In this document: positions 28,099 through 35,895 of the stretch, one piece after another | Position numbering within the stretch: position 1 is the first letter of the stretch | How the letters are laid out: every line of letters starts with the position of its first letter | IMG/VR virus record: IMGVR_UViG_3300017917_003962 | Span: 1 to 37,099 of that record | Source: a virus | Reading direction: 5' to 3' (one strand) | DNA: 37,099 bases | Notes under the pieces: generated by a model | Database searches by the model: none | What the model saw: the letters and a program-made list of their open reading frames with translations, nothing else | What the model was told of the DNA's origin: nothing | Translations under genes and position numbers: made by a program

Positions 28099-30447
28099 TT
28101 ACAGTTTGACTTGCACCTCTTTCATTTGGACCTTGCAATTGATCCCCGTGAGGTTCCCGAAGTCCAAAGTCATTGTGTTCTCATCAAGACTCGAAAACTC
28201 CGAGAACCACACCTGACCTACTACAATCGAGAACTTGATGCATGCAATCTCATAAATAAGCTGACGTGCCTTGGCAATAGCATCCTGGGCCTTGCCATCA
28301 ATCCACGCAATAAACGATGCCTCTGGGTCCACCGCTTTCGTGTACTCTGGTCCGTTGAGCCAAGCTTCAACTTCGCGCACGAAGGGCGCCATAAGAGCAA
28401 CGCTAGGGGTCATCTTGCTCGACCCCAACTTGGCCCGGACGTCAGCTACCTTGGGCAGACTTGAGAAACCTTTGATCGATACACATAACTCCTTACTCAT
28501 ATAGCAATCGGTGGCTTCGTCTTGGATGGTCTTGGGGCAAAAACCACTGTAATCAGTGAAACCTTGGCTCGCGAGCCATTCAGCGGCCTCGTTTCCGTAA
28601 GTGGACTTGAATGAAGCAGACTCTTTCCTAGGTACCTTCTCATCTCGATAAAATCTATACACTTTCTGAGCTGCCCTCGCGGTTTCTAGCTCAAAACTCT
28701 GCTGAAAAAGTACCTTTGCACTCGCGGACTTTACCATTCTCCTGTTGATAACGGGGAGTGCACTCAAGTTTATGACTCCCTCCACAAAGTCACCAGAGAT
28801 AGTCATCCGATTGGGCTTGGCCTCTTTCGGCAAAAGAGCAGCTAACTTATTTGCTGTGGCTTTAGTGACTCTCACCGGAAGCTTCTCGATATTGACCAAT
28901 CCGTCCTTGAGGACCGCATAATTTCGAAAAACGAATGTGGGAAAAACACAAGGTAGCTTATCTTTTAGGTTATCTGGCAGGCGAGAAGACAAATCTACGG
29001 TACCACTCTTACGAACAAGCATTGAGATATTCGGACGATCTTCATTGTAGGTCAGACTGGAGATTGGGTACCCATGTGGACACGGATCTGATTTAAATTT
29101 AAGGGCCTCGGGCTTACTATCCATAAGGGCCGCTAGCTCTTTTTGGAGATCCTTCAATTTGGTGGCATTTTTCTCAGAAGTCATCTTCTCGGTGATTTCC
29201 GCGATCTTAGCTTGCTCCTCCTCAGTAACAACTTCATTGGCATCTACTCGACTACGGCCAATTCTGGTATACTTGAATTCAGGGTGCTCAAGTAGAATTG
29301 TATTTGTAGTCTCAGAAGAGAGAAGTTGGAGGAGGTCTAAAATCGTGTACGCGTCATCGGCCGGAACCTTGTTCTGGTCAAACCCCTTGGTGAACCTACA
29401 CTTCACTTCGAAGGCCGCCGCTTTCACCGAATCCATATACTCTGAATAACGCTGCTTGCCAAAGCACGTTGAAAACTGTTCGATAAAGTGGACGTCCCCA
29501 AGACACTTAAGCAGGGGGTAAACAACATCCGGCTTCATTCGAACGCTGTAAAGGGACACGGCTGCATAAAGAGGAGGGATGATGCGAGTCTCTTTACCGC
29601 CATTTGCGAAGTCTCTAACAAGGGAACAAGCATCCTCAAAGGGCCTCTCACCTATCGGAGAAAGCCACCAAATTTCCGCAGTATCCTCGGGAACCAGGGC
29701 TTTTCCGTTATCAACCGAATAGGTTGTTAGGTCCCCATCTATCAAAGTATAGACAAACCCTCCGATAGCTGAAACTGGAATCTTGACCTCAATCCGAGGG
29801 GCCCCGGACAACTTTTTCGCAAGAACACCTTCAAAAATCGGCTGAAATCGGTCGAAGTGCTCTGCGAATATGAGCTGACCGCCAGCCTTCTCAGCCATTT
29901 CCGTCAGTAATGGTCGGTCTGCGTAATAGCCATACTCAACGAATGTTGCAGAACTGAGCCCCCCAGCCGTTTTTTCAACAACTCTTAGGATTTCTGACCG
30001 ATCCCACTGGTTGTCACATCCATCCGACATGAAAAAGAGACTGAATACATTATCGTTTTTCTTCTTGATTCTCTCGATAACCTTAGAGGCTTCTTCCAAT
30101 GGCTCTTTGAACCCAGTAAGGCCCACCGGCCTAAGCCACCGGTCAATCGCTCGATTTACCTCGGCTAGGTCTGCTAGGGTCGCCACAGGCTCTGCTTCTA
30201 AGAGGGTGCCGAACTCCTTCTTCCCTGAGAACCAGATCACACTCAAGGTGTCTTTCTCCCCAATGAGCTTAGGAAGCTTCTTTTTGAGTTGCTCCCTAAT
30301 CTTGGGTAATTCACTATACATTGACCCTGAGCAGTCGATCAAAACAATATGGTTGACAGGCCTTTCAATCGGCTTTTCGAGGCTTTCAGTCTTGGCAATA
30401 CACTCTTGTGTGAGAAATAAACCGTCAGAAACCTTAAAGGATAGCAT
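28099..30447 (-). CDS. Large VWA-domain protein
   Basis: The 782-aa protein starts at ATG 30447 with GAGGG 7 bases upstream; the frame opens to 30501 but without a site. Residues 30-200 are a von Willebrand A domain with a complete metal-binding MIDAS: D38-x-S40-x-S42 (LIDCSGSM), T111 and D142 (MSDG). The rest, about 580 residues, includes a coiled-coil stretch near 405-440 (EEQAKIAEITEKMTSEKN) and is otherwise unrecognised. No signal peptide is present, so it is cytoplasmic. VWA proteins often act with MoxR-type AAA+ ATPases; the AAA+ protein at 5075-6271 is a possible but distant partner. It follows the sigma factor by about 97 bases. Confidence 0.75.
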   Translation of the reverse strand: MLSFKVSDGLFLTQECIAKTESLEKPIERPVNHIVLIDCSGSMYSELPKIREQLKKKLPKLIGEKDTLSVIWFSGKKEFGTLLEAEPVATLADLAEVNRAIDRWLRPVGLTGFKEPLEEASKVIERIKKKNDNVFSLFFMSDGCDNQWDRSEILRVVEKTAGGLSSATFVEYGYYADRPLLTEMAEKAGGQLIFAEHFDRFQPIFEGVLAKKLSGAPRIEVKIPVSAIGGFVYTLIDGDLTTYSVDNGKALVPEDTAEIWWLSPIGERPFEDACSLVRDFANGGKETRIIPPLYAAVSLYSVRMKPDVVYPLLKCLGDVHFIEQFSTCFGKQRYSEYMDSVKAAAFEVKCRFTKGFDQNKVPADDAYTILDLLQLLSSETTNTILLEHPEFKYTRIGRSRVDANEVVTEEEQAKIAEITEKMTSEKNATKLKDLQKELAALMDSKPEALKFKSDPCPHGYPISSLTYNEDRPNISMLVRKSGTVDLSSRLPDNLKDKLPCVFPTFVFRNYAVLKDGLVNIEKLPVRVTKATANKLAALLPKEAKPNRMTISGDFVEGVINLSALPVINRRMVKSASAKVLFQQSFELETARAAQKVYRFYRDEKVPRKESASFKSTYGNEAAEWLASQGFTDYSGFCPKTIQDEATDCYMSKELCVSIKGFSSLPKVADVRAKLGSSKMTPSVALMAPFVREVEAWLNGPEYTKAVDPEASFIAWIDGKAQDAIAKARQLIYEIACIKFSIVVGQVWFSEFSSLDENTMTLDFGNLTGINCKVQMKEVQVKL

Positions 30448-30500
30448 TCTTGGTCCCTCAGTATGGGTGCAGACTGTGTTACACCAAGAGGGAGGGGTCA

Positions 30501-30521
30501 ACCCTCAATTATTTCGAGGGT
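30501..30521 (-). other. Small hairpin between the sigma factor and VWA genes
   Basis: ACCCTC (30501-30506) and GAGGGT (30516-30521) form a 6-bp stem with a 9-base AT-rich loop. It lies in the 97-base gap between the two genes. It has no T-run and is weaker than the hairpins at 19976 and 28045. Confidence 0.35.
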
Positions 30522-30544
30522 CAGAGATAGGATAGGACTCAGAA

Positions 30545-31267
30545 CTAAGCGGCTTTTTGTCGGGCTTGGAGTTTAGTCAGCCACTCTTCAAAGGCCTGCC
30601 CCTTCACAGGAGTCTTTTCTGCTAGCTTGGTCAGGCACCGACTAACCACCTGACGTACCCTCTCGCGAGAGATGCCATGTTCCTGTCCAATTTCATTTAG
30701 AGTTTCGTCTTCCATGATGCTCCTCCGAACAAACTCAGCTTCGCGAGTAGACATGTTTAGAAGGGCTCGATGCGCTATCTGAGTTACCTGTTGCTCGAAT
30801 ATCAGGTCCTCGACCGATGCAGACTCGTCCTTGAGCGTTGTTTCAAACGGAGGAGCGTCCGGGGACCAAGAGTTAGGTGCCATGTCCTCAAAGTTAAGGA
30901 CATGTCGATACCCTAATCTTACCTTCTTCAAGGGAAGATGCACAGTCGAGACATTATTCTTAATGTACCGAAGCATGTACCCTTTGATATACCACACTAT
31001 ATAAGTAAGGGCCTTGTTATCTCTTGACTCATCCCATTTTTCGTAACCGCGAAAGATTCCAATCCGACCCTCCTGAAAGAGGTCTTCTAGCTCACCCCGG
31101 TAGAGGGTTCCGGCACACTTTCGGCCGATTTTTTTGATCAGCGGCTCATGTAATTCCATGAGAATATTTATTGCCTTCTTATCCCCAGCCCGGAAGCGAA
31201 AAATGTACTCCCGATGCAATTGCTCGTCCTTTCTGATTCTTGCTAGGGTATTGGGATCCGAAATCAT
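30545..31267 (-). CDS. Phage-encoded sigma70-family RNA polymerase sigma factor
   Basis: The 240-aa protein starts at ATG 31267 (GAGG 6 bases upstream). Region 2 is clear: LEDLFQEGRIGIFRGYEKWDESR (about 60-82), then YIVWYIKGYMLRYIKNN, the core-binding and -10 recognition helices. Region 4 follows at about 165-215: NMSTREAEFVRRSIMEDETLNEIGQEHGISRERVRQVVSRCLTKL, whose helix-turn-helix (IGQEHGISRERVRQVVSRC) contacts the -35. Region 3 is short; region 1.1 is absent. It should redirect host RNA polymerase to phage promoters, most simply the TTGAAR/TTGTAY sites in this window. It lies in the leftward unit downstream of P4 and P5, so it could drive its own synthesis. Confidence 0.9.
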   Translation of the reverse strand: MISDPNTLARIRKDEQLHREYIFRFRAGDKKAINILMELHEPLIKKIGRKCAGTLYRGELEDLFQEGRIGIFRGYEKWDESRDNKALTYIVWYIKGYMLRYIKNNVSTVHLPLKKVRLGYRHVLNFEDMAPNSWSPDAPPFETTLKDESASVEDLIFEQQVTQIAHRALLNMSTREAEFVRRSIMEDETLNEIGQEHGISRERVRQVVSRCLTKLAEKTPVKGQAFEEWLTKLQARQKAA

Positions 31268-31282
31268 AAAAGACCTCAAAGT

Positions 31283-32593
31283 TTAACTAGGCTCAGGACT
31301 TAAAGCTTTTGCAAGCTTTGCGCCCCCTGCACGACATACGGTTACGAAAAACTCTCGAGTCCATGGGCCAAGTGCTCGTGGACCTTTCAAAATCCAAATT
31401 CGAAAGCATTCGGCAAAGCCTTCAATTGGGCTTGTGTCCCCATACTCAGAGATTTCCTCTACCTGAACGATCTCACCTTCCCAGCCCATGAGGAAGTCTC
31501 GGTAGCGACTCTCGTCAAAACTGGTGGCATCCCAAGGCACTACGGGAAAGCTCGCCAGCTCTTTGAATTTCAGCTCCTCGGTCTCGCTCTTGGCGGCCGG
31601 GAGAACAACGGAGAGAAGTTTGCGGTCGTCGTTGAACTCCTTGGGGTTTTTGGGGTCGATCTTGTTGGAGATTAGCTGGACAAACCGATAAATGTCATCC
31701 TTGGTGATCGTGACACCACGATTCGCAAGCACCTGCTCCCAATGGGCTCGCGCCTGGCCTGGGAGGGCCTTGAACCAGAAACGGTGGCCAATTTCGTGCA
31801 CCAGGGTACCCTTTCCAGCGTCCGACCCTGCCAGCCCGAGAGGGAAAAGGGTCAGCGTGTCGGTCTCCGGGTTATACATGCCGTTGGTGAGGGCTTCTCG
31901 CTGGTCAAATTTGAACGTCACCGTGAGGCCCTTGAGGGCTTCCCCGAACCCAGCCCCCCTGACCACGTCGAACCGCTTCTTGAGTTGGTTTAGTGCTGTG
32001 TAGAGCTCCTTCTCGGTGGTTTCGTCACCATCCCGGCCGAAGTTCTCCAGGATGACAGGCACCCCCCCAACCTCGAAATGGTCCACCTGGTCGTGCCTGA
32101 TCAGTGGACCCCCACCCTGGGAGTCCAGGTACTCACCTAGGTCCTTGAACGCCTTGGTGGCCGCTACCTGATAGCGCTTGATGTTCCGGTCTCTCTCGTT
32201 CCGGAGCTTAGCTAGGTCCGGGATGTTCCCGTACATCGTCGGGAACAAAATGCTTATGGTGTACCGGAAGTCCCAGGCTGATTTCTTGACCGATTTTTCT
32301 AAGTAGGTGTCCTTGTCCCGTTCCCGCTTTGGAAGGACCACCTTGTAGACCCAGTCAGTGAATTCATCCCTGAACCGGTTAAAAAGCGTCCAAGCTTCCT
32401 TGAAATAGTCTTTCGCCTTTTCAGCCGCCTCCTGGTCATCCCAGCCGAAATCCAGAGGGATGTCGCGGTAAATCTTGGTCATCATCCGGAGGTCCTTTTT
32501 CCACTTCTCCAGAGTGGCCTTGTCCACCACGGCGGCATAGCGCCGGGTCACGTTCGCGACGATCTGTCTCTGAGTGCAATTGATTTGGTTCAT
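31283..32593 (-). CDS. Zinc metallopeptidase, HExxH type
   Basis: The 436-aa protein contains HEIGH (H266-E267-x-x-H270) with a long helix, and a second motif IEGFAECFRIW with E395 as probable third zinc ligand, the gluzincin arrangement. The N-terminal 200 residues are charged and helical, starting MNQINCTQRQIV; a DFG-type or signal peptide is not seen. It is cytoplasmic unless packaged. A role in cutting a host or phage protein is likely, but the target is unknown. The start ATG 32593 has no clear ribosome site, and GTG 32596 is next to it. It lies 15 bases before the sigma factor start, so the two are co-expressed. Confidence 0.7.
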   Translation of the reverse strand: MNQINCTQRQIVANVTRRYAAVVDKATLEKWKKDLRMMTKIYRDIPLDFGWDDQEAAEKAKDYFKEAWTLFNRFRDEFTDWVYKVVLPKRERDKDTYLEKSVKKSAWDFRYTISILFPTMYGNIPDLAKLRNERDRNIKRYQVAATKAFKDLGEYLDSQGGGPLIRHDQVDHFEVGGVPVILENFGRDGDETTEKELYTALNQLKKRFDVVRGAGFGEALKGLTVTFKFDQREALTNGMYNPETDTLTLFPLGLAGSDAGKGTLVHEIGHRFWFKALPGQARAHWEQVLANRGVTITKDDIYRFVQLISNKIDPKNPKEFNDDRKLLSVVLPAAKSETEELKFKELASFPVVPWDATSFDESRYRDFLMGWEGEIVQVEEISEYGDTSPIEGFAECFRIWILKGPRALGPWTREFFVTVCRAGGAKLAKALSPEPS

Positions 32594-32628
32594 CACGTAA
32601 AGTATGAGATAGAAGGACTAACTAAACG

Positions 32629-33741
32629 TCAGCCCTCTTTCCAGCCGGGCATGAAAGACTGTTCAACGAGGGCCATGCACAGGTCATCGATTTTCTTTAG
32701 GTCTGGAGACTTAGGCAGAGTGGAGACTTTCTCCGCCTCTTCTATCTCCTTTTCCCTAGCATTAAACCACGAGGTCAGTTGATCAAATGTCCAAGCCCCA
32801 TTACGAATCGCCAATAGCTCCTCAGCGTCCTTCCGTCGCACCTTCAAGCTACCTGTTTGAAGCGTCTCTAGACAACTCCGCGTGAGCCGGACCAAGTGCA
32901 TGGCGTGCTTGCAATCGAACCCATACTTTGCTTCAATCTCCGCACGCGCCGGGTTTCGAGACTTTTTCCATTCTTGATATTGCTGAAAATTCCGAAGCTT
33001 GGAGTAGTACCGACGCTCTTTGTCCATGATTTGAAGAAAGTTGTCGTCAAACCCGAGTGACCTACCAGCTGACAACCAAATCTCGTCTGAGGCTTGCGGT
33101 TCACTCCAGGAGGTAACTTCCAACAATCGTCGGGTAAATTCCTCTTGAATCGCCAACCTTAGATCTGGAGTAACATCATCGAGTAAGTGCCAAGTCCACC
33201 CATCCACCTGCTTCGTGATCAGTGCCTTGGCCGCCATAATTTGGTCAGCAGGAATTACCGTTCTTTCGGGAAGTCCAAAGTCTCTCCGTTTGGGCATCAC
33301 TTCCACGGGATTTAAGAGCCAACTTCTATGAGTGAGGATACGCTTCATTTGCGCATGAGCATACCCAGAAAATGTATACTTGACCCGTCGAGTAAGGAAC
33401 AAATCTCGGTGGTCCAAAAGGATCTTAGACAAAGGAGTGGTAAGAAGGTGGTCCTCAGGTTCAGTAAAAATTAGCTCAAGTGCGTTTGGGTTGCACTGGG
33501 AAGCCAACTTCAGAAACTTTCGGAGTTCGAATATACAAAAATCAAGCTCCTTTTGTTCTATTTGCTCTACCTGCTTAGAACATCCGAGATAGTACACTTT
33601 CGGTGCAATGAAGATACCTCGAATATCAATGTCCGACGTCGGTAGGTTTGTGCCATAGGCATGAGATCCATGCCTCGTCATGTAGATAGTTTGGTCAGGG
33701 AGCCAAGCTTGGCTCCCTGTATACTGACTCCAGTGGAACAT
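32629..33741 (-). CDS. RlaP-type predicted nucleotidyltransferase
   Basis: The 370-aa protein matches the RlaP (PF10127) family: GSHAYGT at residues 25-31, then SDIDIRG with D37 and D39, the metal-binding acidic pair of DNA polymerase beta-type nucleotidyltransferases. The family is linked to RNA repair and ligation in phages and bacteria by gene context; the substrate is not settled. The C-terminal 200 residues are helical with conserved-looking DCKHAMHLVRL. Start ATG 33741 has only a weak ribosome site. It sits 24 bases after the MGWSC gene stop in the leftward unit. A possible phage use is modification of RNA or anticodon repair, as inference. Confidence 0.8.
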   Translation of the reverse strand: MFHWSQYTGSQAWLPDQTIYMTRHGSHAYGTNLPTSDIDIRGIFIAPKVYYLGCSKQVEQIEQKELDFCIFELRKFLKLASQCNPNALELIFTEPEDHLLTTPLSKILLDHRDLFLTRRVKYTFSGYAHAQMKRILTHRSWLLNPVEVMPKRRDFGLPERTVIPADQIMAAKALITKQVDGWTWHLLDDVTPDLRLAIQEEFTRRLLEVTSWSEPQASDEIWLSAGRSLGFDDNFLQIMDKERRYYSKLRNFQQYQEWKKSRNPARAEIEAKYGFDCKHAMHLVRLTRSCLETLQTGSLKVRRKDAEELLAIRNGAWTFDQLTSWFNAREKEIEEAEKVSTLPKSPDLKKIDDLCMALVEQSFMPGWKEG

Positions 33742-33764
33742 GATGGGACTTACACCGGCGAGAT

Positions 33765-34043
33765 TTAGAGGGTCTTCAAGAACTTGGGGGCTCTGGTAAT
33801 CCTTCCATCACCCTCGATCCGAAAAGTCATGGCTTTTACCACCCGTATGGACTCACTGCTTCTACTAACGACCCTTTCAATGGTGCCAGTGATGGCACCG
33901 TCATTGTGTTCCTTTCGAGAGGCCGCCCAGACATACCGGGTTCCTTCCACTTCAAACTCCGTTGAGAATCCCGTTTGGGCAACGCAAGCTTCAGCCCAAC
34001 GCTTCAATACTTCAGCAGCCTCAGCTCTACAACTCCAACCCAT
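33765..34043 (-). CDS. Conserved small protein (MGWSC type)
   Basis: The 92-aa protein starts at ATG 34043, which has GGAGGT 7 bases upstream; the ATG at 34049 is too close to that site. The opening MGWSCRAEA, the core ACVAQTGFS and SRKEHNDGAITGTIERV, and the end FRIEGDGRITRAPKFLK follow a pattern I recall from small proteins in many phages and plasmids. No function is known to me. It is the first gene after promoter P4, with the ribosome site falling almost at the expected transcript start. Confidence 0.65.
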   Translation of the reverse strand: MGWSCRAEAAEVLKRWAEACVAQTGFSTEFEVEGTRYVWAASRKEHNDGAITGTIERVVSRSSESIRVVKAMTFRIEGDGRITRAPKFLKTL

Positions 34044-34060
34044 CTCCATTACCTCCGAAG

Positions 34061-34089
34061 GTACAACGTCCCGGCTTCGATAGTTTCAA
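34061..34089 (-). promoter_or_regulatory. Phage-type promoter P4 (TTGAAA-17-TTGTAC, minus strand)
   Basis: On the minus strand TTGAAA (34089-34084), a 17-bp spacer ending in ACG, and TTGTAC (34066-34061). It is an exact match to P2 and P3 in both hexamers and in the ACG. It serves the MGWSC gene, then RlaP, metallopeptidase and sigma factor. It overlaps the last codon of the preceding gene. Confidence 0.8.
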
Positions 34090-34298
34090 CTTCCGAGAGT
34101 GATTGGGCCCCAAAAGTTGGCCGTTTTTTCGAGAGTACCCAAAGGGAAGATTGAGACTTTTCCTACATAGATCAGTTTCCCGTACTCAACACGGATCTCA
34201 ACAAGCTCCGTGTTGACCCCGTTCACGCCTTGGCGTGCACAGAGGTAGGTTCCTGGTTGGTTCGGGCGACTGCACTTCTTGATGAGTGTGGGTTCCAT
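34086..34298 (-). CDS. Small hypothetical protein
   Basis: The 70-aa protein starts at ATG 34298 with GAGGGTAAG upstream. It is beta-rich (LVEIRVEYGKLIYVGKVSIFPLG) and preceded by a short Cys-containing turn (CSRPNQPGTYLCARQG). It ends at the -35 of promoter P4. The family is not recognised. It is the third gene in the block served by promoter P5. Confidence 0.55.
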   Translation of the reverse strand: MEPTLIKKCSRPNQPGTYLCARQGVNGVNTELVEIRVEYGKLIYVGKVSIFPLGTLEKTANFWGPITLGS

Positions 34299-34309
34299 AG
34301 CTTACCCTC

Positions 34310-34579
34310 TTAGTATTCACTAGGGAGTAGTAAAGTTGTAGCCGAGCGGTCTGCCTCCGTTATGATCCAAAGAGGGCCCTTTTCGCTCTTGTAGCAAGAT
34401 AGGAGGCGTCCCCCGCGCATGATCGCCCGATCGTTTGTGTGCTTATCTTCGTCGCACAGGTCGCCCCAGTCTCCGCTTGCATGCCGGGTCAGGCACTCCA
34501 GCGGGAACTTTGGGTCCGTAAAGGTCCCTACGACTCCAGAAGTCTGTACGATTTGGCCTAATTGGATCTTCATGCTCAT
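34310..34579 (-). CDS. Conserved plasmid/phage small protein (GDWGDLC...ITEADRSATTLLLP)
   Basis: The 89-aa protein starts at ATG 34579, whose AGGAGG is 5 bases upstream; the frame opens to TTG 34594, which lies too close to the site. The sequence IQLGQIVQTSGV, RHASGDWGDLCDEDKHTND and WIITEADRSATTLLLPSEY matches a family I know from plasmids and phages (plasmid-related small protein). The function is not established. The start is 12 bases after the preceding stop. It is a good sign of a mobile or phage gene pool. Confidence 0.7.
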   Translation of the reverse strand: MSMKIQLGQIVQTSGVVGTFTDPKFPLECLTRHASGDWGDLCDEDKHTNDRAIMRGGRLLSCYKSEKGPLWIITEADRSATTLLLPSEY

Positions 34580-34590
34580 GAGTTCCTCCT

Positions 34591-34968
34591 TCAATGCGCC
34601 GTAAACCGGGCGCGTGATTCCCTTACAAACTCCGTGCCCCGGAGATAGGCTTCGCGGGCCCGCTCAAGCAAGCGGGTCAACACCGCCTGCTCTGACCCAG
34701 TACGGAGGACCTTCGGGAACTTACCAATCCCAAAGGATTTTTGATCGTTTTCGAACACAGTGCAGACGCGAATCGCGTCTTGCCCGCAACCACGAGCCAT
34801 GTCCGCGCCAACTCGCAGGCTCGTGTAAACCTTCACCTTCACGCTAGGGTCCATCTTGTGTGCGAAGACATACACGACTTCGCGGTTCTGGACCGTTCGG
34901 GTGAACCCCTTAGAGCTTAGAAGGTTCTCAATTGACTGAGCACTCACTGGGACGTATCGGGTTGCCAT
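34591..34968 (-). CDS. Conserved phage/plasmid small protein
   Basis: The 125-aa protein probably starts at ATG 34968 (MATRYVPVSAQSIENLL). A frame to TTG 35001 would run into promoter P5. The pattern is GFTRTVQNREVVYVF, then VKVYTSLRVGADMARGCGQDAIRVC, then LLERAREAYLRG. I recall this order (VYTSL then DAIRV) from widespread small proteins with no known function. The start is only 5 bases after the -10 of P5, so the message would be nearly leaderless or begin further upstream. Confidence 0.6.
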   Translation of the reverse strand: MATRYVPVSAQSIENLLSSKGFTRTVQNREVVYVFAHKMDPSVKVKVYTSLRVGADMARGCGQDAIRVCTVFENDQKSFGIGKFPKVLRTGSEQAVLTRLLERAREAYLRGTEFVRESRARFTAH

Positions 34969-34972
34969 GCCT

Positions 34973-35001
34973 CTACAACGGCATGGCTCCAAGATTTTCA
35001 A
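34973..35001 (-). promoter_or_regulatory. Phage-type promoter P5 (TTGAAA-17-TTGTAG, minus strand)
   Basis: On the minus strand TTGAAA (35001-34996), a 17-bp spacer ending in CCG, and TTGTAG (34978-34973). It differs from P2/P3/P4 at two of the nine bases before and in the second hexamer. It serves the block of three small genes at 34968-34086. Confidence 0.6.
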
Positions 35002-35044
35002 CCAAGGTTTAGGAAATCGTCAGACCAGTGCACAGTGAAACGTG

Positions 35045-35440
35045 TTATTCCACCGACGCCAGGACAGAATTGAGCTCTTGCTCTTCCTCGAATGTCATTT
35101 CCTCAGGCGCGTTCGGGTCATACGACTCATCGTATCGGTCCTCTCCAATCAGGTACCCAGGATGAAGCCCGTCGTGCACCTCACGGTGACATCGGCAACA
35201 CAGCAAGTCCACAACAGCAAGTTCCTTACTGATGGTATCCCAAGACGTCATCTTGTCCGAGATCGTGAACTCTTTCACCTGTGGGTCAGGGTGATGAAAG
35301 TCTAAGGCTGAAGGACATTTATCATACCCACATAGGAGACATTTCCCTCCCTTGTAGGCGATAGCCTTTTCCCTAAGTTGCTTGCGCTTCAAAGCGGCTT
35401 GGGTTCGACGGACCCATTTTCTATCTAAATCTGTGGTCAC
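35045..35440 (-). CDS. HNH endonuclease
   Basis: About 131 aa from GTG 35440; the frame opens to TTG 35470, and neither start has a good ribosome site. The HNH pattern is complete: C34-x-x-C37 in KCLLCG, the core ALDFHHPDP, and LLCCRCHREVHDG with two further zinc cysteines and a final His. It is free-standing, so it could be a homing-type or a DNA-packaging nuclease; a homing enzyme would be expected to sit at a junction in related phages. The acidic C-terminus (EEMTFEEEQEL) is not typical. It ends 44 bases before promoter P5. Confidence 0.8.
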   Translation of the reverse strand: MTTDLDRKWVRRTQAALKRKQLREKAIAYKGGKCLLCGYDKCPSALDFHHPDPQVKEFTISDKMTSWDTISKELAVVDLLCCRCHREVHDGLHPGYLIGEDRYDESYDPNAPEEMTFEEEQELNSVLASVE

Positions 35441-35584
35441 CCTAATCAAAATGCATAAGAAAATCCTCAATAGTGTATTTGTGGTTTCTAATTAGTGCTG
35501 GAAACAAGCTCAATAGCGACACGGCTCGGGTGAAGTTACGACACACTTTCCTACATCTACCTCAAAAAGATTCAAGATAATCGC

Positions 35585-35622
35585 CGTCAAAAGTTTGACC
35601 CTATAACGTGCGGCAGATATAG
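35585..35622 (+). promoter_or_regulatory. Promoter-like site with overlapping palindrome
   Basis: TTGACC (35594-35599), a 17-bp spacer and TATAGG (35617-35622) fit sigma70. The perfect dyad GTCAAA-AG-TTTGAC (35585-35598) covers the -35, as an operator would. However, TATAGGA also supplies the ribosome site of the gene at 35630, so a transcript from here would lack it. The site may serve the Dam gene, or the match is partly chance. The rest of 35471-35584 shows nothing clear. Confidence 0.4.
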
Positions 35623-35629
35623 GACGGGC

Positions 35630-35878
35630 ATGGGCAACGAATCCACCCAACCATTCCCTCCGTCATCGTTTAATGTGGTCCGGTCCGGACCCTGGGATCC
35701 AAAAACATTCGGAATTGTGCAGGTATCCGTCGTCGAGAAGAAAGGTAACTTAGAAGCTATTATCGAAAGTGAAAAGGATCCCCAGATTTACTTCAAAATC
35801 AAGGCATATGAGAGACAAGGATCGTACCTTTTTCTAAAAACTACTGCTTGGAGGTGGATCTTCCGAGCCGTCAAATAA
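35630..35878 (+). CDS. Small hypothetical protein
   Basis: The 82-aa protein starts at ATG 35630 with AGGA 5 bases upstream. The body is beta-rich (GIVQVSVVEKKGNLEAIIES, IYFKIKAYERQGSYLFLKTT) and ends in a basic, Trp-containing strand (AWRWIFRAVK). No family is recognised. It begins the rightward pair with Dam, with 17 bases between its stop and the preferred Dam start. Confidence 0.5.
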   Translation: MGNESTQPFPPSSFNVVRSGPWDPKTFGIVQVSVVEKKGNLEAIIESEKDPQIYFKIKAYERQGSYLFLKTTAWRWIFRAVK

Positions 35879-35895
35879 TCGGTGTTTATGATCTT

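Noticed and set aside
30011-30535. 174-aa plus-strand open frame opposite the VWA domain
   Set aside because: The minus strand has the complete MIDAS motif in this stretch. The plus frame is Ser/Leu-rich with no ribosome site.
35594-35622. Sigma70 promoter as the sure start of the 35630 gene
   Set aside because: The -10 overlaps the ribosome site, so the transcript would lack it. Kept only as a low-confidence site.
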